Shown piece by piece: positions 48,489 to 55,888 of a DNA stretch of 64,000 nucleotides (positions within the stretch are counted from its first letter, which is position 1; every line of letters begins with the position of its first letter). Position numbers and translations under genes: made by a program. The notes below the pieces were generated by a model. It had not been told where the DNA came from. It did no database searches and was given only the letters and a program-made list of their open reading frames with translations. This DNA is from Bradyrhizobium huanghuaihaiense (lineage in GTDB: Bacteria; Pseudomonadota; Alphaproteobacteria; Rhizobiales; Xanthobacteraceae): assembly GCF_007830635.1 (NCBI RefSeq), contig NZ_VLLA01000008.1, positions 124,001 to 188,000 of the forward strand, given 5' to 3'.

Positions 48489-49091
48489 ATGGACGACAAG
48501 AGCGGATCCCCGAAAGGCGGCGTGACCGCCGCCCCGGAGACAGAGCACCTTGCTCCCGAGGAGGTGCTGGAGAAGCTCGATTCCATGTCCGCCGACGACA
48601 AGCGGAAGCTCCGGCTCATCGAGCGGCGCCGGCGGGGCGGTACCGATTTCCAGGAGAACGAGCTCTATCGGGAGGCCCTCACCCAGGCGATCGTCGGCCA
48701 ACGCCATTGCCCGAGAGAGGAATCCTTCGTCGCGTTCCTGGCGCAGTCGATGCGGAGCATTGCATCGCACCGCAGGAAGGCGCTCGGCCGCACGGAGTCG
48801 CTGACTTCGGACGGCCGTGGGCATGACGGCGGCGAGAAGCAGCTCGCCTCGGATCAGCTCGACCCGGAGGCGCTGCTAATCGAGAAGCAGGCCGAAGACG
48901 TCATCAAGGTCATCTACGAAGCCCTCGAAGGCGATGAGGAGGCGCAATTGGCCGTCATCGCCATTTCGGGCCAGAATCGAGGAAAGGCATTGCGCGATGA
49001 GATCGGAGTCGATCAAGCTGGCTACGACTACATCATGAAGCGGATCAGACGGACCTTGGCCAAGAAGCTCCCGGATGGATTTCGGTCATGA
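48489..49091 (+). CDS. Sigma-70-like regulatory protein
   Basis: 200 residues. The middle region, ELYREALTQAIVGQRHCPRE and FVAFLAQSMRSIASHRRKAL, resembles sigma region 2 of ECF-like proteins. The C-terminal part (AQLAVIAISGQNRGKALRDE, then YIMKRIRRTLAKKL) resembles region 4 HTH. The N-terminal 45 residues are charged. Might activate its own operon or the divergent one. First of three genes that overlap by ATGA; 208 bases separate it from the DUF2235 start. Weak conservation of core-binding residues leaves an RNA-polymerase-independent role possible. Confidence 0.7.
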   Translation: MDDKSGSPKGGVTAAPETEHLAPEEVLEKLDSMSADDKRKLRLIERRRRGGTDFQENELYREALTQAIVGQRHCPREESFVAFLAQSMRSIASHRRKALGRTESLTSDGRGHDGGEKQLASDQLDPEALLIEKQAEDVIKVIYEALEGDEEAQLAVIAISGQNRGKALRDEIGVDQAGYDYIMKRIRRTLAKKLPDGFRS

Positions 49092-49516
49092 CCGGTAAGC
49101 GCACCTCGCAGGACGAGCTCAGCAAGCTCGACGACGCGATCGACGAGAGCATTCTGGCCGCTTCTTCGGAGGAGCTGCGTGAGGAGCTCGCGGCGATGGG
49201 CATCGACCCCGACGCCGTAGTGTCGGAAATGGACGCCGCCACGGCGCACGCCAAGTCCGTGGCCGCCAAGAAGAGGTTCGAGCAGGCCAGGCAAGCGGTC
49301 GTGGCCTTCAAATCCCGGCCGACGAGGGCCAATCTGGACGGCAGGAATGCCGCACGGAGAAAGCTGGATGCTATGCGCGCCGGCGAAGCGACCGACGCAT
49401 TCGACATGATGGCGGCGCGGAAAGGCAAAGGTCTATCCGAAGGCGACGAACAGGGTATGTTGGACGACATTGCCCAACTCGCGGCGCTTGAGGCCGAGGA
49501 TTCGGAGGACGAATGA
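49088..49516 (+). CDS. Small acidic helical protein between sigma-like and ImmA/IrrE genes
   Basis: 142 residues with no named domain; the N-terminal region (SKLDDAIDESILAASSEELR, EELAAMGIDPDAVVSEMDAA) is acidic and helical, followed by a lysine-rich helix (AKKRFEQARQAVVAFKSRPT), and the C-terminus is again very acidic (LAALEAEDSEDE). Its ATG overlaps the preceding stop, and its stop overlaps the next start. The position and composition suit a partner, anti-sigma-like or substrate protein for the peptidase. That is inference only. Confidence 0.75.
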   Translation: MTGKRTSQDELSKLDDAIDESILAASSEELREELAAMGIDPDAVVSEMDAATAHAKSVAAKKRFEQARQAVVAFKSRPTRANLDGRNAARRKLDAMRAGEATDAFDMMAARKGKGLSEGDEQGMLDDIAQLAALEAEDSEDE

Positions 49517-50277
49517 TCGCGCTCACCCCTGCCGAGCGCATTCTCAAAGGCTTGGGAATCGAGGCCCCAAGCGAAATCGACTTGGAAGCCATCGCGTGGA
49601 CGCGCGGCGCGGTTGTCAACTATCGTCCGCTCGATCGCTGCGAAGCGACCATCGTCGGGTCCGAGAGAAGGGCGGTGATCACCGTAAACGGTCGGAGCCC
49701 TCCCGAGCGCCGCCGGTTTTCGCTCGCTCATGAACTGGGGCACTGGCACCATCATAAGGGCAAGATGCTCTTCTGCGGCGGGCGAGACGTCTGCAACTTC
49801 GCCAACAGCCCACTCGACCCCGAGCGCCAAGCGGATGCGTTCGCGTCGGACCTCATTCTGCCGAATTACCTGTTGAGCCCGAGGCTGCGCCGCGTGAAGC
49901 GGCCGACGCTCGCGGCAGCCAGAGAGATTGCCGAAGAATATTCGGCGAGTCTGACGGCGACGCTCTTCAAGATGACAGCCTTGAACCGCTTTCCCATCAT
50001 AATCGCCTGCTACAACAAGACGAAGCGGCGCTGGTTCGAGAGATCTCCGATGCTTCAGCCGTGGTGGTTCCCCTTGGACTCGCTGGATCGCGCGACGTTC
50101 GCCGCGGACATGCTGTTCAACGAGGCCGCCGAAGAAAACTTTCCGAGGAAGATGCCGGCCGACGCGTGGTTCGGGTTCAAGGGGTGCGATCGCTTCGAGG
50201 TCGAGGAGCAATCCTTTCGGTTGCCGGATGAGGAAATTCTGACGGTCTTGAAGCTTCCGGACGAAGCAGTGGCATGA
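49513..50277 (+). CDS. ImmA/IrrE-family metallopeptidase
   Basis: 254 residues. The zinc-peptidase motif is RRFSLAHELGHWHHH (HExxH reads HELGH) with downstream Glu in ERQADAFASDLILPNYLLSP. Family members cleave a repressor (ImmR, DdrO, CapH) after a stress or phage signal. CBASS operons often carry a CapP peptidase of this family together with CapH. Here the peptidase is the last of a divergent operon with a sigma-like protein instead of an HTH repressor. Start overlaps the preceding stop. Confidence 0.88.
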   Translation: MIALTPAERILKGLGIEAPSEIDLEAIAWTRGAVVNYRPLDRCEATIVGSERRAVITVNGRSPPERRRFSLAHELGHWHHHKGKMLFCGGRDVCNFANSPLDPERQADAFASDLILPNYLLSPRLRRVKRPTLAAAREIAEEYSASLTATLFKMTALNRFPIIIACYNKTKRRWFERSPMLQPWWFPLDSLDRATFAADMLFNEAAEENFPRKMPADAWFGFKGCDRFEVEEQSFRLPDEEILTVLKLPDEAVA

Positions 50278-50347
50278 TCGAAGGGAGGACAGGGCACCAG
50301 CGTAAACGTTGAGGCAACTTCGAGCGCGAGTGATCACCGCTTCATGC

Positions 50348-50584
50348 TCAACTGAGCGAAGATGCCATTTCCGATCGAACGTCAGAAGACAGTGAATAGC
50401 CGTGACGAACGATGGGCCCAAGCGAGTCGCGGTCGATCACCCGTACCGTTGGCCGAACAAGTCCATAGTCGAGAAGAACTTTAACCAGCACATCCGCGCA
50501 ATTCGGAGAGGCGCCACGGGCAATGCGCTCGAACGTTTCAAGGATATCGTTAAAGAGGCGATCGCAGGGATGATTGGCTGGCAT
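50348..50584 (-). CDS. Small hypothetical protein (78 aa)
   Basis: MPANHPCDRLFNDILETFER opens the product, followed by a helix (CADVLVKVLLDYGLVRPTVR) and a polar tail. AGAGGAGCGAAAACG gives a good ribosome-binding site before ATG 50584, which is why this frame was chosen over the plus-strand frame in the same place. It lies between the peptidase and the iteron-like array. I recognise no family. Confidence 0.5.
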   Translation of the reverse strand: MPANHPCDRLFNDILETFERIARGASPNCADVLVKVLLDYGLVRPTVRVIDRDSLGPIVRHGYSLSSDVRSEMASSLS

Positions 50585-50800
50585 CGTTTTCGCTCCTCTA
50601 AATCAAGAGAGTCACAGCGACAGAAAAATTGCAAGGCCGAGCAGAATGAGGTCTGTTGAAGCTGCAATGGCAACGAGCAGCGTCAAAGTGCCGTGGTGCG
50701 TAAATCACCTTGCTTTCGACCTCGAGCGAGAGATCCAGCGACTGCTCGACGGCGCCGGCAGCTAGTTCAAGCTGCCATCATTGGACGCCCGGCGGAGTGA

Positions 50801-50914
50801 GGCTTTTTCTGCCGGGGGTCGGCTGAATTAAGTTTTTTCCGCCGGTGTAATGCATTTTCTGCCGAAGGCCCCCGAAATAATGCTTTTTCTGCAGCCGTAA
50901 TGCGTTTTCTGCAG
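50801..50914. repeat. Five iteron-like repeats with 30/20/30/20-bp spacing
   Basis: Five copies related to AATGC-N-TTTTCTGCC start at 50801, 50831, 50851, 50881 and 50901. The spacing alternates 30 and 20 bp, whole helical turns, so bound proteins would lie on one face. Iterons of plasmid-type origins or an operator array would look like this. Confidence 0.65.
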
Positions 50915-50932
50915 GCGCCGGCTCTGTCGAGG

Positions 50933-51098
50933 TGAGAACGCGGGGGCGGGGAACCCGCTTAGCCCCCTGCATTCTCACATCGGCGCTCGGGTCCGGACGT
51001 GGTGCCGAAGGGAAGTTAAGGTCAGTTAGCTTCACATTATCGCACGGTATCCTGCCGTCACTGCACCGTGCGATCCCGTTGAGCGTCACAGGTGACGC
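50933..51098. repeat. Three inverted repeats beside the iterons
   Basis: GTGAGAA...TTCTCAC with an inner GGGGGC/GCCCCC stem (about 50933-50978), the perfect arms ATCGCACGGT (51039-51048) and ACCGTGCGAT (51065-51074), and the palindrome GCGTCAC-AG-GTGACGC (51083-51098). Their clustering with the iterons suggests a replication, partition or recombination site. Confidence 0.6.
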
Positions 51099-51157
51099 CA
51101 TCACCGCTGATGTCCGATTCCTTGACGCCCCCCGTTACTACCTGGGCGGCGCCGCCT

Positions 51158-51415
51158 TTAATTTCGAGGTTTGTCCGATTTCGCCGCAATCCCGTTCGCG
51201 GCCAACCAAGCCGCGCCGGCGTCGGAAAGGCGCCAGTCGAACCTGTCGATCCGCTCGACGAGGCCGTTCTTGATCAGCGTGTTGACGCAGCGGCCGTGGA
51301 CGCGCTCGAAGTCGCCATTCCGCTTGATCACGGAAAACCAGCCGTCGACATGCCGCAGCCGAGCGCCGCGCGCGACGGCGACGAGGAGGTGCAACGGCGC
51401 CGGCGTCAGGCGCAT
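51158..51415 (-). CDS. Small winged-helix-like protein (85 aa)
   Basis: MRLTPAPLHLLVAVARGARL, then VDGWFSVIKRNGDFERVHGR, CVNTLIKNGLVERIDRFDWR and LSDAGAAWLAANGIAAK, a helix-helix-wing pattern typical of a minimal winged HTH. Its start overlaps the upstream gene by ten bases. It is the last gene of the overlapping minus-strand operon and nearest the iterons, so it is a candidate binder of that array or an autorepressor. No family name. Confidence 0.65.
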   Translation of the reverse strand: MRLTPAPLHLLVAVARGARLRHVDGWFSVIKRNGDFERVHGRCVNTLIKNGLVERIDRFDWRLSDAGAAWLAANGIAAKSDKPRN

Positions 51416-52058
51416 TTCGACCCGACCTCGCGGATGGCATTCGCCCTGCGCTCGCCGAACACCCACCACGTCCTGCCGCCGCCGCGCTTCGAGCCGTCGA
51501 TCAGGCGGTTGCGGAAGACGAATTCGCTGTCCTGCGTCGACAGCAGAGGCGAGACGACGTCGTTGAGCGTATCGGCGGACTCGGGGTGGCGCGGCTTGAA
51601 GCCGGCGCGCGCCCATCCGGTGCCCGTGAGTTCGTAGGCGCCGAGACTGGTGAAGAGTCGATACGGCGCGTCCATGGGAAGCGGCGCGGGTCCAGCAGGG
51701 CCATGAAGACAGGATGGTGCACGACGCGCACGCCGATCTTTCCCAGCGGCTTGTACTGCTCGCCGAGCGCCTGCATGAACTCGTTGCCCGGATGATGGCC
51801 GGGCGTGACGTAGACCAGCACGCGCTCACCGCGGTCGTCGACCGCCGGTGGCAGCGGGTCTGGCGGCTGCCAGTTCGATTTCTTGGCGATGCTCTCCAGG
51901 GACTCTCTCTGCCCCTTCGAGAGGAGGCTGCCGCGATTGTCGAGATCCTGCGCGACGGAGATCAGGAATCCGGACGTGCCGATCTGGATCGGGCGGCTCT
52001 GAAGGAATCGGATCGCGAGCGAGTTGCGCGGGTCCATCGTGTAATCCGAGGCTTTCAT
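51406..52058 (-). pseudogene. Unknown operon protein with one frameshift
   Basis: ATG 52058 (overlapping the previous stop by ATGA) opens MKASDYTMDPRNSLAIRFLQ, IQIGTSGFLISVAQDLDNRG, then VYVTPGHHPGNEFMQALGEQ and HHPVFMALLDP. Near 51688 the frame drops into an arginine-rich shadow; adding one C in the CCC run gives APLPMDAPYRLFTSLGAYEL and continues to the stop at 51406. I recognise no domain. Either a homopolymer sequencing error or a real one-base deletion. Confidence 0.65.
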
Positions 52059-52792
52059 GCCAGCATCTCCATGGCTGCTTCGTCCTCCTTCGCGAGGCGC
52101 TCCGGCGCCAGATACGCGCGCGGCAGCCACGTGACCTTCGCCGTCGCCATGCCGCCGCGCGGGCCGAGCTCGATCCGGACGAGGCCGGCGTCTTCGAGGC
52201 CCCGCAGGGCGCGCCTGACGCGGTAGTCTCCGGTGAAGCGGTGGCGCCCGTCTGGAGCGAAACCGTCGAACAGCTTGCGGAACGCCCATGTCGGCTTGCC
52301 TGCCGACACACGGAACGCTTCGCGGAATCCTTGCTCCGTCTCCAGCGGCCGCTCGACCGGAGCCCACACACCATAGGCAGCCTCGAAGTACCGGCCCTTC
52401 TTCGAAAGGTACGGCCTGAGGCCGTCGGCGCCGACTACGCGCGCGATCCCGATTTCGTCCAGGCCGCCGGGGTTCGTCGGCTTCGCCGCGGCGTAGTCGA
52501 CTTCGTAGGCCCGGTTGCCGTGCGCCTTGGTGCAGGCCGACAGCGCGGCCACCGGATCCCACCGCCCAGGCGCGATCGCCGTCGCGCGGACCTTCGTTTC
52601 CTTGAACCGGATGTCGGCGAACAGCTCGCTCCCCATTTCGACGGCGCACTGCCGGCGCCCGGCGATGATCGTGACACCCTCGGCGTCAAAGAGGCCATCG
52701 CGGTCGGGCTGCGGCGGCGCGTTGCGGCGGCGCGCGTGGTTCGCGGCGGCGGTAGCGAAAATCCCGAAGTCCATCTCGCTCTGCTCGTTCAT
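52055..52792 (-). CDS. Unknown protein, possible winged-helix C-terminus (245 aa)
   Basis: A short N-terminal region (MNEQSEMDFGIFATAAANHA) is followed by a central domain with CAVEMGSELFADIRFKETKV, WDPVAALSACTKAHGNRAYE and GRYFEAAYGVWAPVERPLET. A C-terminal part, GDYRVRRALRGLEDAGLVRI, looks like a winged-helix recognition unit. No catalytic motif seen. It could be a replication-initiator-like or regulatory protein, given the iterons downstream, but I cannot support that from sequence. TGATG overlap with the next gene upstream. Confidence 0.7.
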   Translation of the reverse strand: MNEQSEMDFGIFATAAANHARRRNAPPQPDRDGLFDAEGVTIIAGRRQCAVEMGSELFADIRFKETKVRATAIAPGRWDPVAALSACTKAHGNRAYEVDYAAAKPTNPGGLDEIGIARVVGADGLRPYLSKKGRYFEAAYGVWAPVERPLETEQGFREAFRVSAGKPTWAFRKLFDGFAPDGRHRFTGDYRVRRALRGLEDAGLVRIELGPRGGMATAKVTWLPRAYLAPERLAKEDEAAMEMLA

Positions 52793-53199
52793 CAGCGGCC
52801 CCGATAGTTTCGCGGCGGGTCGTACGGAATGCTTTCCGGGTCGAGATACTGCGACGGCGGCTTGCGCACGTACGGCGTCGGCGGCGGCTTCACGGCGGCG
52901 GTCGCCGGCGTCGCGGCCTTCGTCGGCGGCAGCTCCCCCTCGCGCTTGACGGTCGGCGCCGTCGGGCGACGCGGCACCAGCGGCAGGCCTCCGACCTTCG
53001 GCAGCGTCGGCTTCGGCGCCGTTGGCATCGGCGGCAGCGGGCGGGCGTAGCTCGGCAGGGGCCGGGTCGGCGCCGGCGCGAGCGGCTTGCTGATGCGGAG
53101 TCGCCCGTCCTCGTCGAACTCGACGTCTTCGGCCGCGACCGTCGGCACCTCTGCGATCTTAGCCGGCACGGGCCGGCGCTGCGGGAATCCTCCGACCAC
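52792..53199 (-). CDS. Proline-rich disordered protein (135 aa)
   Basis: After MVGGFPQRRPVPAKIAEVPT and VEFDEDGRLRISKPLAP the protein is a long Pro/Thr/Ala/Lys low-complexity chain (LPPMPTAPKPTLPKVGGLPL) ending YVRKPPSQYLDPESIPYDPP. Such proteins act as linkers or surface proteins. The GTG start overlaps the previous stop in TAGTG. Its role in the operon is unknown. Confidence 0.65.
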   Translation of the reverse strand: MVGGFPQRRPVPAKIAEVPTVAAEDVEFDEDGRLRISKPLAPAPTRPLPSYARPLPPMPTAPKPTLPKVGGLPLVPRRPTAPTVKREGELPPTKAATPATAAVKPPPTPYVRKPPSQYLDPESIPYDPPRNYRGR

Positions 53200-53594
53200 T
53201 ATGCGGCCTCCTTCTTCTTCCAGCCGATCACGTTATCTTCGCACCACTGGTTCGCGAACGCCTCTGCGTAGTCGTTGCAGTCCTGAATCTCGGCCGTCCT
53301 GACCTCGAAGCGGCGAACGGCGGACTTGCCATCGAAGACGCGGGCGTCGCGCTCGATCTCTTCCAGGCCTCGCCGCCAATCCTCTATCACCGCACGGAAT
53401 GCCGCCGCGATAAGGTCTTCGATCCGCACCAGCTCTTCATGGGTGATGTCGTGGCGGTCGATGTGAGCGCGCAGGCCACCGCGCGGGAGGCCGAACAGCT
53501 CCTCGCCGTAGCGTCGCTTGCTAGATCCGGCGATGCGATCGAGCGCTTCCCAGGTGTCCTGCCAGTGTTTCGTGTTCGGCATCTTCTTGGTCAT
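53199..53594 (-). CDS. Unknown helical protein (131 aa)
   Basis: MTKKMPNTKHWQDTWEALDR, then YGEELFGLPRGGLRAHIDRH, EELVRIEDLIAAAFRAVIED and RFEVRTAEIQDCNDYAEAFA, ending WKKKEAA. A soluble, mainly helical protein without a known motif; charged helices suggest protein-protein or nucleic-acid contacts. Start overlaps the previous stop (ATGA). Confidence 0.7.
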   Translation of the reverse strand: MTKKMPNTKHWQDTWEALDRIAGSSKRRYGEELFGLPRGGLRAHIDRHDITHEELVRIEDLIAAAFRAVIEDWRRGLEEIERDARVFDGKSAVRRFEVRTAEIQDCNDYAEAFANQWCEDNVIGWKKKEAA

Positions 53595-53890
53595 ACGATG
53601 TCTCCCGTGCCGCCGCGCACTGCGGCGCGCGCGGCCTCGCGGCGGCCGACGTTGTAGCCGTCGACCCAGGCGCCGATCATGTCGACGATCTGCGCGTCCT
53701 GCAGGTCGCCGGTCTTGACGAACATCATCTGACCGCGCGGATCCCTGACCGAGAACCATCCGACCCTGCCGTTCATCGAAGTGCGGCGCACGGGGTAGTC
53801 CCGGCCGAAGACCGTCATCACGCGGTCGACGTGAACGACGGCGGGCTCGGGCGCCTTGCGGTGGTCGTCGAGGCGAATGACTTCGGACAT
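53591..53890 (-). CDS. Unknown small protein (99 aa)
   Basis: MSEVIRLDDHRKAPEPAVVH leads into a beta-rich segment (DRVMTVFGRDYPVRRTSMNG, VGWFSVRDPRGQMMFVKTGD) and a C-terminal helix with WVDGYNVGRREAARAAV. The layout resembles small phage or element proteins; I can assign no function. Overlaps both neighbours by one to four bases. Confidence 0.7.
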   Translation of the reverse strand: MSEVIRLDDHRKAPEPAVVHVDRVMTVFGRDYPVRRTSMNGRVGWFSVRDPRGQMMFVKTGDLQDAQIVDMIGAWVDGYNVGRREAARAAVRGGTGDIV

Positions 53891-54228
53891 CAGTAGACTC
53901 CCCAGGGAAGATGGCGGTCGCCCTTGCAGCGCGGGCAGATGCGCGTGCCCCTGTCGGGGCTCATGAACAGCTTCTGGCCGCGGCAGCCGTCGCCGAGGCA
54001 CTTGCGCAGCCTGACGTCGTTGCCCGTCACCGCGAGGCCCAAGTTGCTCGCTTTGGTCCAGACGGCCGTTGCGCTGCGCCCCATCAGCGCGGCGATGGCG
54101 CGGATATCGCCGCCGGTCTCGACATAGAGATCCGCGAGGCGGCCGTAGTCGGCCTCCGACCACGGCATCGTCGAGTTCGCCGGCGCCGGCCGCGGCGCGC
54201 TCCATTCGAGGGGGAGGCTAAGCTGCAT
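53890..54228 (-). CDS. HTH and zinc-ribbon containing protein (112 aa)
   Basis: The N-terminal half has an HTH-like stretch (YGRLADLYVETGGDIRAIAA, LMGRSATAVWTKASNLG), resembling SANT/GcrA-type site-specific binders. The C-terminal half has a zinc ribbon, KCLGDGCRGQKLFMSP and GTRICPRCKGDRHLP. A plausible DNA-binding regulator for the operon. Preceded by 54218-54529 with an 11-base overlap. Confidence 0.7.
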   Translation of the reverse strand: MQLSLPLEWSAPRPAPANSTMPWSEADYGRLADLYVETGGDIRAIAALMGRSATAVWTKASNLGLAVTGNDVRLRKCLGDGCRGQKLFMSPDRGTRICPRCKGDRHLPWGVY

Positions 54229-54529
54229 CGCGGCGCTCCTGCTTGCGGGCGCGGGCGATCAGACCGAGCATCTGGTTGCGCAGCGCCGTCAGCGCCGACA
54301 CGCGAGCGGCGGCGGCATCGCGTTCGCGGTCGATCAGGTCGATGAGCATGCCGTCGATGTCGCGGGAGGTGCGGGCGCCGCGCCGATAGTCGAACAAGCG
54401 CGAGCGGCTGATGCCGAGACCGGCGGCCAGGCGGGACATCCGGCCGTACGCGCCGTAGACCGTCGTCGCCACGACGTCGATGCGGTCGGCCTGGGTCTTC
54501 GGGGATTCCTTCACACTCGATTCCTTCAC
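54218..54529 (-). CDS. Helix-turn-helix protein at the head of the operon (103 aa)
   Basis: After a polar N-terminus the segment VYGAYGRMSRLAAGLGISRS RLFDYRRG reads as an HTH of the Cro/resolvase-like class, then a helical coiled-coil tail (IDGMLIDLIDRERDAAAARV, SALTALRNQMLGLIARARKQ). Likely the transcription factor of the eight-gene operon, divergent from the 54674 gene with 144 bases of shared promoter space. Confidence 0.7.
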   Translation of the reverse strand: MKESSVKESPKTQADRIDVVATTVYGAYGRMSRLAAGLGISRSRLFDYRRGARTSRDIDGMLIDLIDRERDAAAARVSALTALRNQMLGLIARARKQERRDAA

Positions 54530-54673
54530 GGTTTCGTCAGCATTCGTCGGACAGAATGCGTCCGACGTCGGCAGGTGTCAAGACGGTTTCCGAATCCTTC
54601 CCGGAGCCGGGCCGTTTCGGAATTGCGGACGACCGTGCTCTCATGGTCGCCGGAAAGAGGAGGACACCCATCC

Positions 54674-55192
54674 ATGTTGAAGAGCATCGTTTCCGCGGTC
54701 GGCGCCGCCCTGCGCGCCGTCTTCGCGCTCGCCGGTGGCGTACTGTCGGTCCCCGGTCGCCTGGCCGCAGCACTCTTCGGAGGCGGCTCCGCGCCGCCCG
54801 CCGAGGACACGCCGGCGGTGCAGGATCTCGTCGCTCGGTTGGCGGCGGCCGACGCCGAGGAGCAGGACAACTGGAAGCGGATCGCCGACGCGATCTGGCA
54901 CTGGTGCGTAGAGTCCCTCATCGCCGACGGCCCAGTGGCGGTGCCGTCCTGGCTGCCTCGGCCGGTGAAGGCGTGGCTGCCGGGCCTGACGGCGAACGAG
55001 GCGGAAACCATCGTTTCCGCTGAAAAACAGGCCATTCAGGCTCATGTGCGCGGCCTGTACGGGCTTCCTGGCGTGAGAAAAGTGCAGACGCTGGCGCCGG
55101 TGAAGGAGTGGGCTCCGGAGCCGGCCCAACGTCAGCCGGCTCCGGTCTTCGCTGTCGACGCTACCTGCGAGGCAGCACGCCGACCCGCTTGA
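54674..55192 (+). CDS. Unknown protein with hydrophobic N-terminus (172 aa)
   Basis: The N-terminal segment MLKSIVSAVGAALRAVFALA GGVLSVPGRLAAALFGG is hydrophobic and may insert in the membrane. A middle part follows (QDLVARLAAADAEEQDNWKR, IADAIWHWCVESLIADGPVA), and the C-terminus is Ala/Pro-rich. GAGGAGGACACCC precedes the ATG. Its 3' end overlaps the antisense gene at 55161 by 32 bases. No family known. Confidence 0.65.
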   Translation: MLKSIVSAVGAALRAVFALAGGVLSVPGRLAAALFGGGSAPPAEDTPAVQDLVARLAAADAEEQDNWKRIADAIWHWCVESLIADGPVAVPSWLPRPVKAWLPGLTANEAETIVSAEKQAIQAHVRGLYGLPGVRKVQTLAPVKEWAPEPAQRQPAPVFAVDATCEAARRPA

Positions 55193-55439
55193 GCGCGAGG
55201 CGGTTGAGGGCATCGAGCTCGGCCTCGGCGCGCTCGGCGCGTCGCACTGCGTGCTCGCGCAGCAGCTCGGAGACGTTCAAGATCTTCTGGAGCTGGCCGC
55301 GGTCGTACCGCGCCCACTGGTTCGCGGTGTTGAGCTCGGCTGCGGCCTGCACCGCGCCGATGAAGGCGCCGGCGAGGGTCAAGGATCCGCCCACGGCGCC
55401 GGCGGTGAAAGTGCTGGGGTTGAAGTTCGTGTGGTTCAC
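55161..55439 (-). CDS. Small protein with hydrophobic segment, GTG start (92 aa)
   Basis: Residues 10-35 form a glycine/alanine hydrophobic helix (TFTAGAVGGSLTLAGAFIGA), then a long charged helix (YDRGQLQKILNVSELLREHA, RAEAELDALNRLALKR). AAGGAG stands seven bases before GTG 55439. Resembles small membrane-anchored coiled-coil (holin- or spanin-like) proteins in layout, but no identity can be given. Confidence 0.6.
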   Translation of the reverse strand: MNHTNFNPSTFTAGAVGGSLTLAGAFIGAVQAAAELNTANQWARYDRGQLQKILNVSELLREHAVRRAERAEAELDALNRLALKRVGVLPRR

Positions 55440-55582
55440 AGGAGAGCTCCTTCGGGCTTGACTTAGAACGATACTTGTACGACAATAAGCAACACTAGGC
55501 GAACATTACTCTAGGATTTGTTAATCGGCGGTCGAATTCTTTAACGATCGGTCGATTTCCAGAACGGGAGAGGCAACCCATC

Positions 55583-55885
55583 ATCACCAGCGAGACCCAG
55601 AACGAGGTTGTACGAGGCGCGCAGGGCGCTGCAGACGATGTCTCGCATTCGCTCATCCACATCACCGCGATGTTCCGTCAGCTCGAGTCGCACATCGACC
55701 TGCATGACCTCTGCGAGGTGGCGAGCACTTGGCCCGCAAACGCGAACTCGCTGCGCTCGGCGCTCCAGTACGTGGGAGGCCACTTCGCCGAGGTCGAGCG
55801 GAAGGTCATCGCGGCCGCTGCGCACGGCGCTGAGCCGAAGCTCGCGGCCGCCGTCGACAAGTTCGTCGACGAGAACGGCATCTAG
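55583..55885 (+). CDS. Unknown helical protein, start codon unclear
   Basis: The conserved-looking part begins before the first ATG (55670): ITSETQNEVVRGAQGAADDV precedes MFRQLESHIDLHDLCEVAST and VERKVIAAAAHGAEPKLAAA. GGGAGAGG lies six bases before ATC ATC at 55580/55583, so initiation may use a non-standard ATC, or an ATG has been altered. First gene of the plus-strand metallophosphoesterase operon, four bases before the next start. Confidence 0.55.
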   Translation: MTSETQNEVVRGAQGAADDVSHSLIHITAMFRQLESHIDLHDLCEVASTWPANANSLRSALQYVGGHFAEVERKVIAAAAHGAEPKLAAAVDKFVDENGI

Positions 55886-55888
55886 CGC

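Noticed and set aside
49045..50421. 458-codon minus-strand frame over the ImmA/IrrE operon
   Set aside because: Antisense of three overlapping genes with recognised HELGH motif and ATGA overlaps; no motif in the antisense translation.
50801..50914. CRISPR array
   Set aside because: Repeats are only ~14 bases, spacing is 20/30 bp with no unique spacers of CRISPR length, and no cas genes are near.
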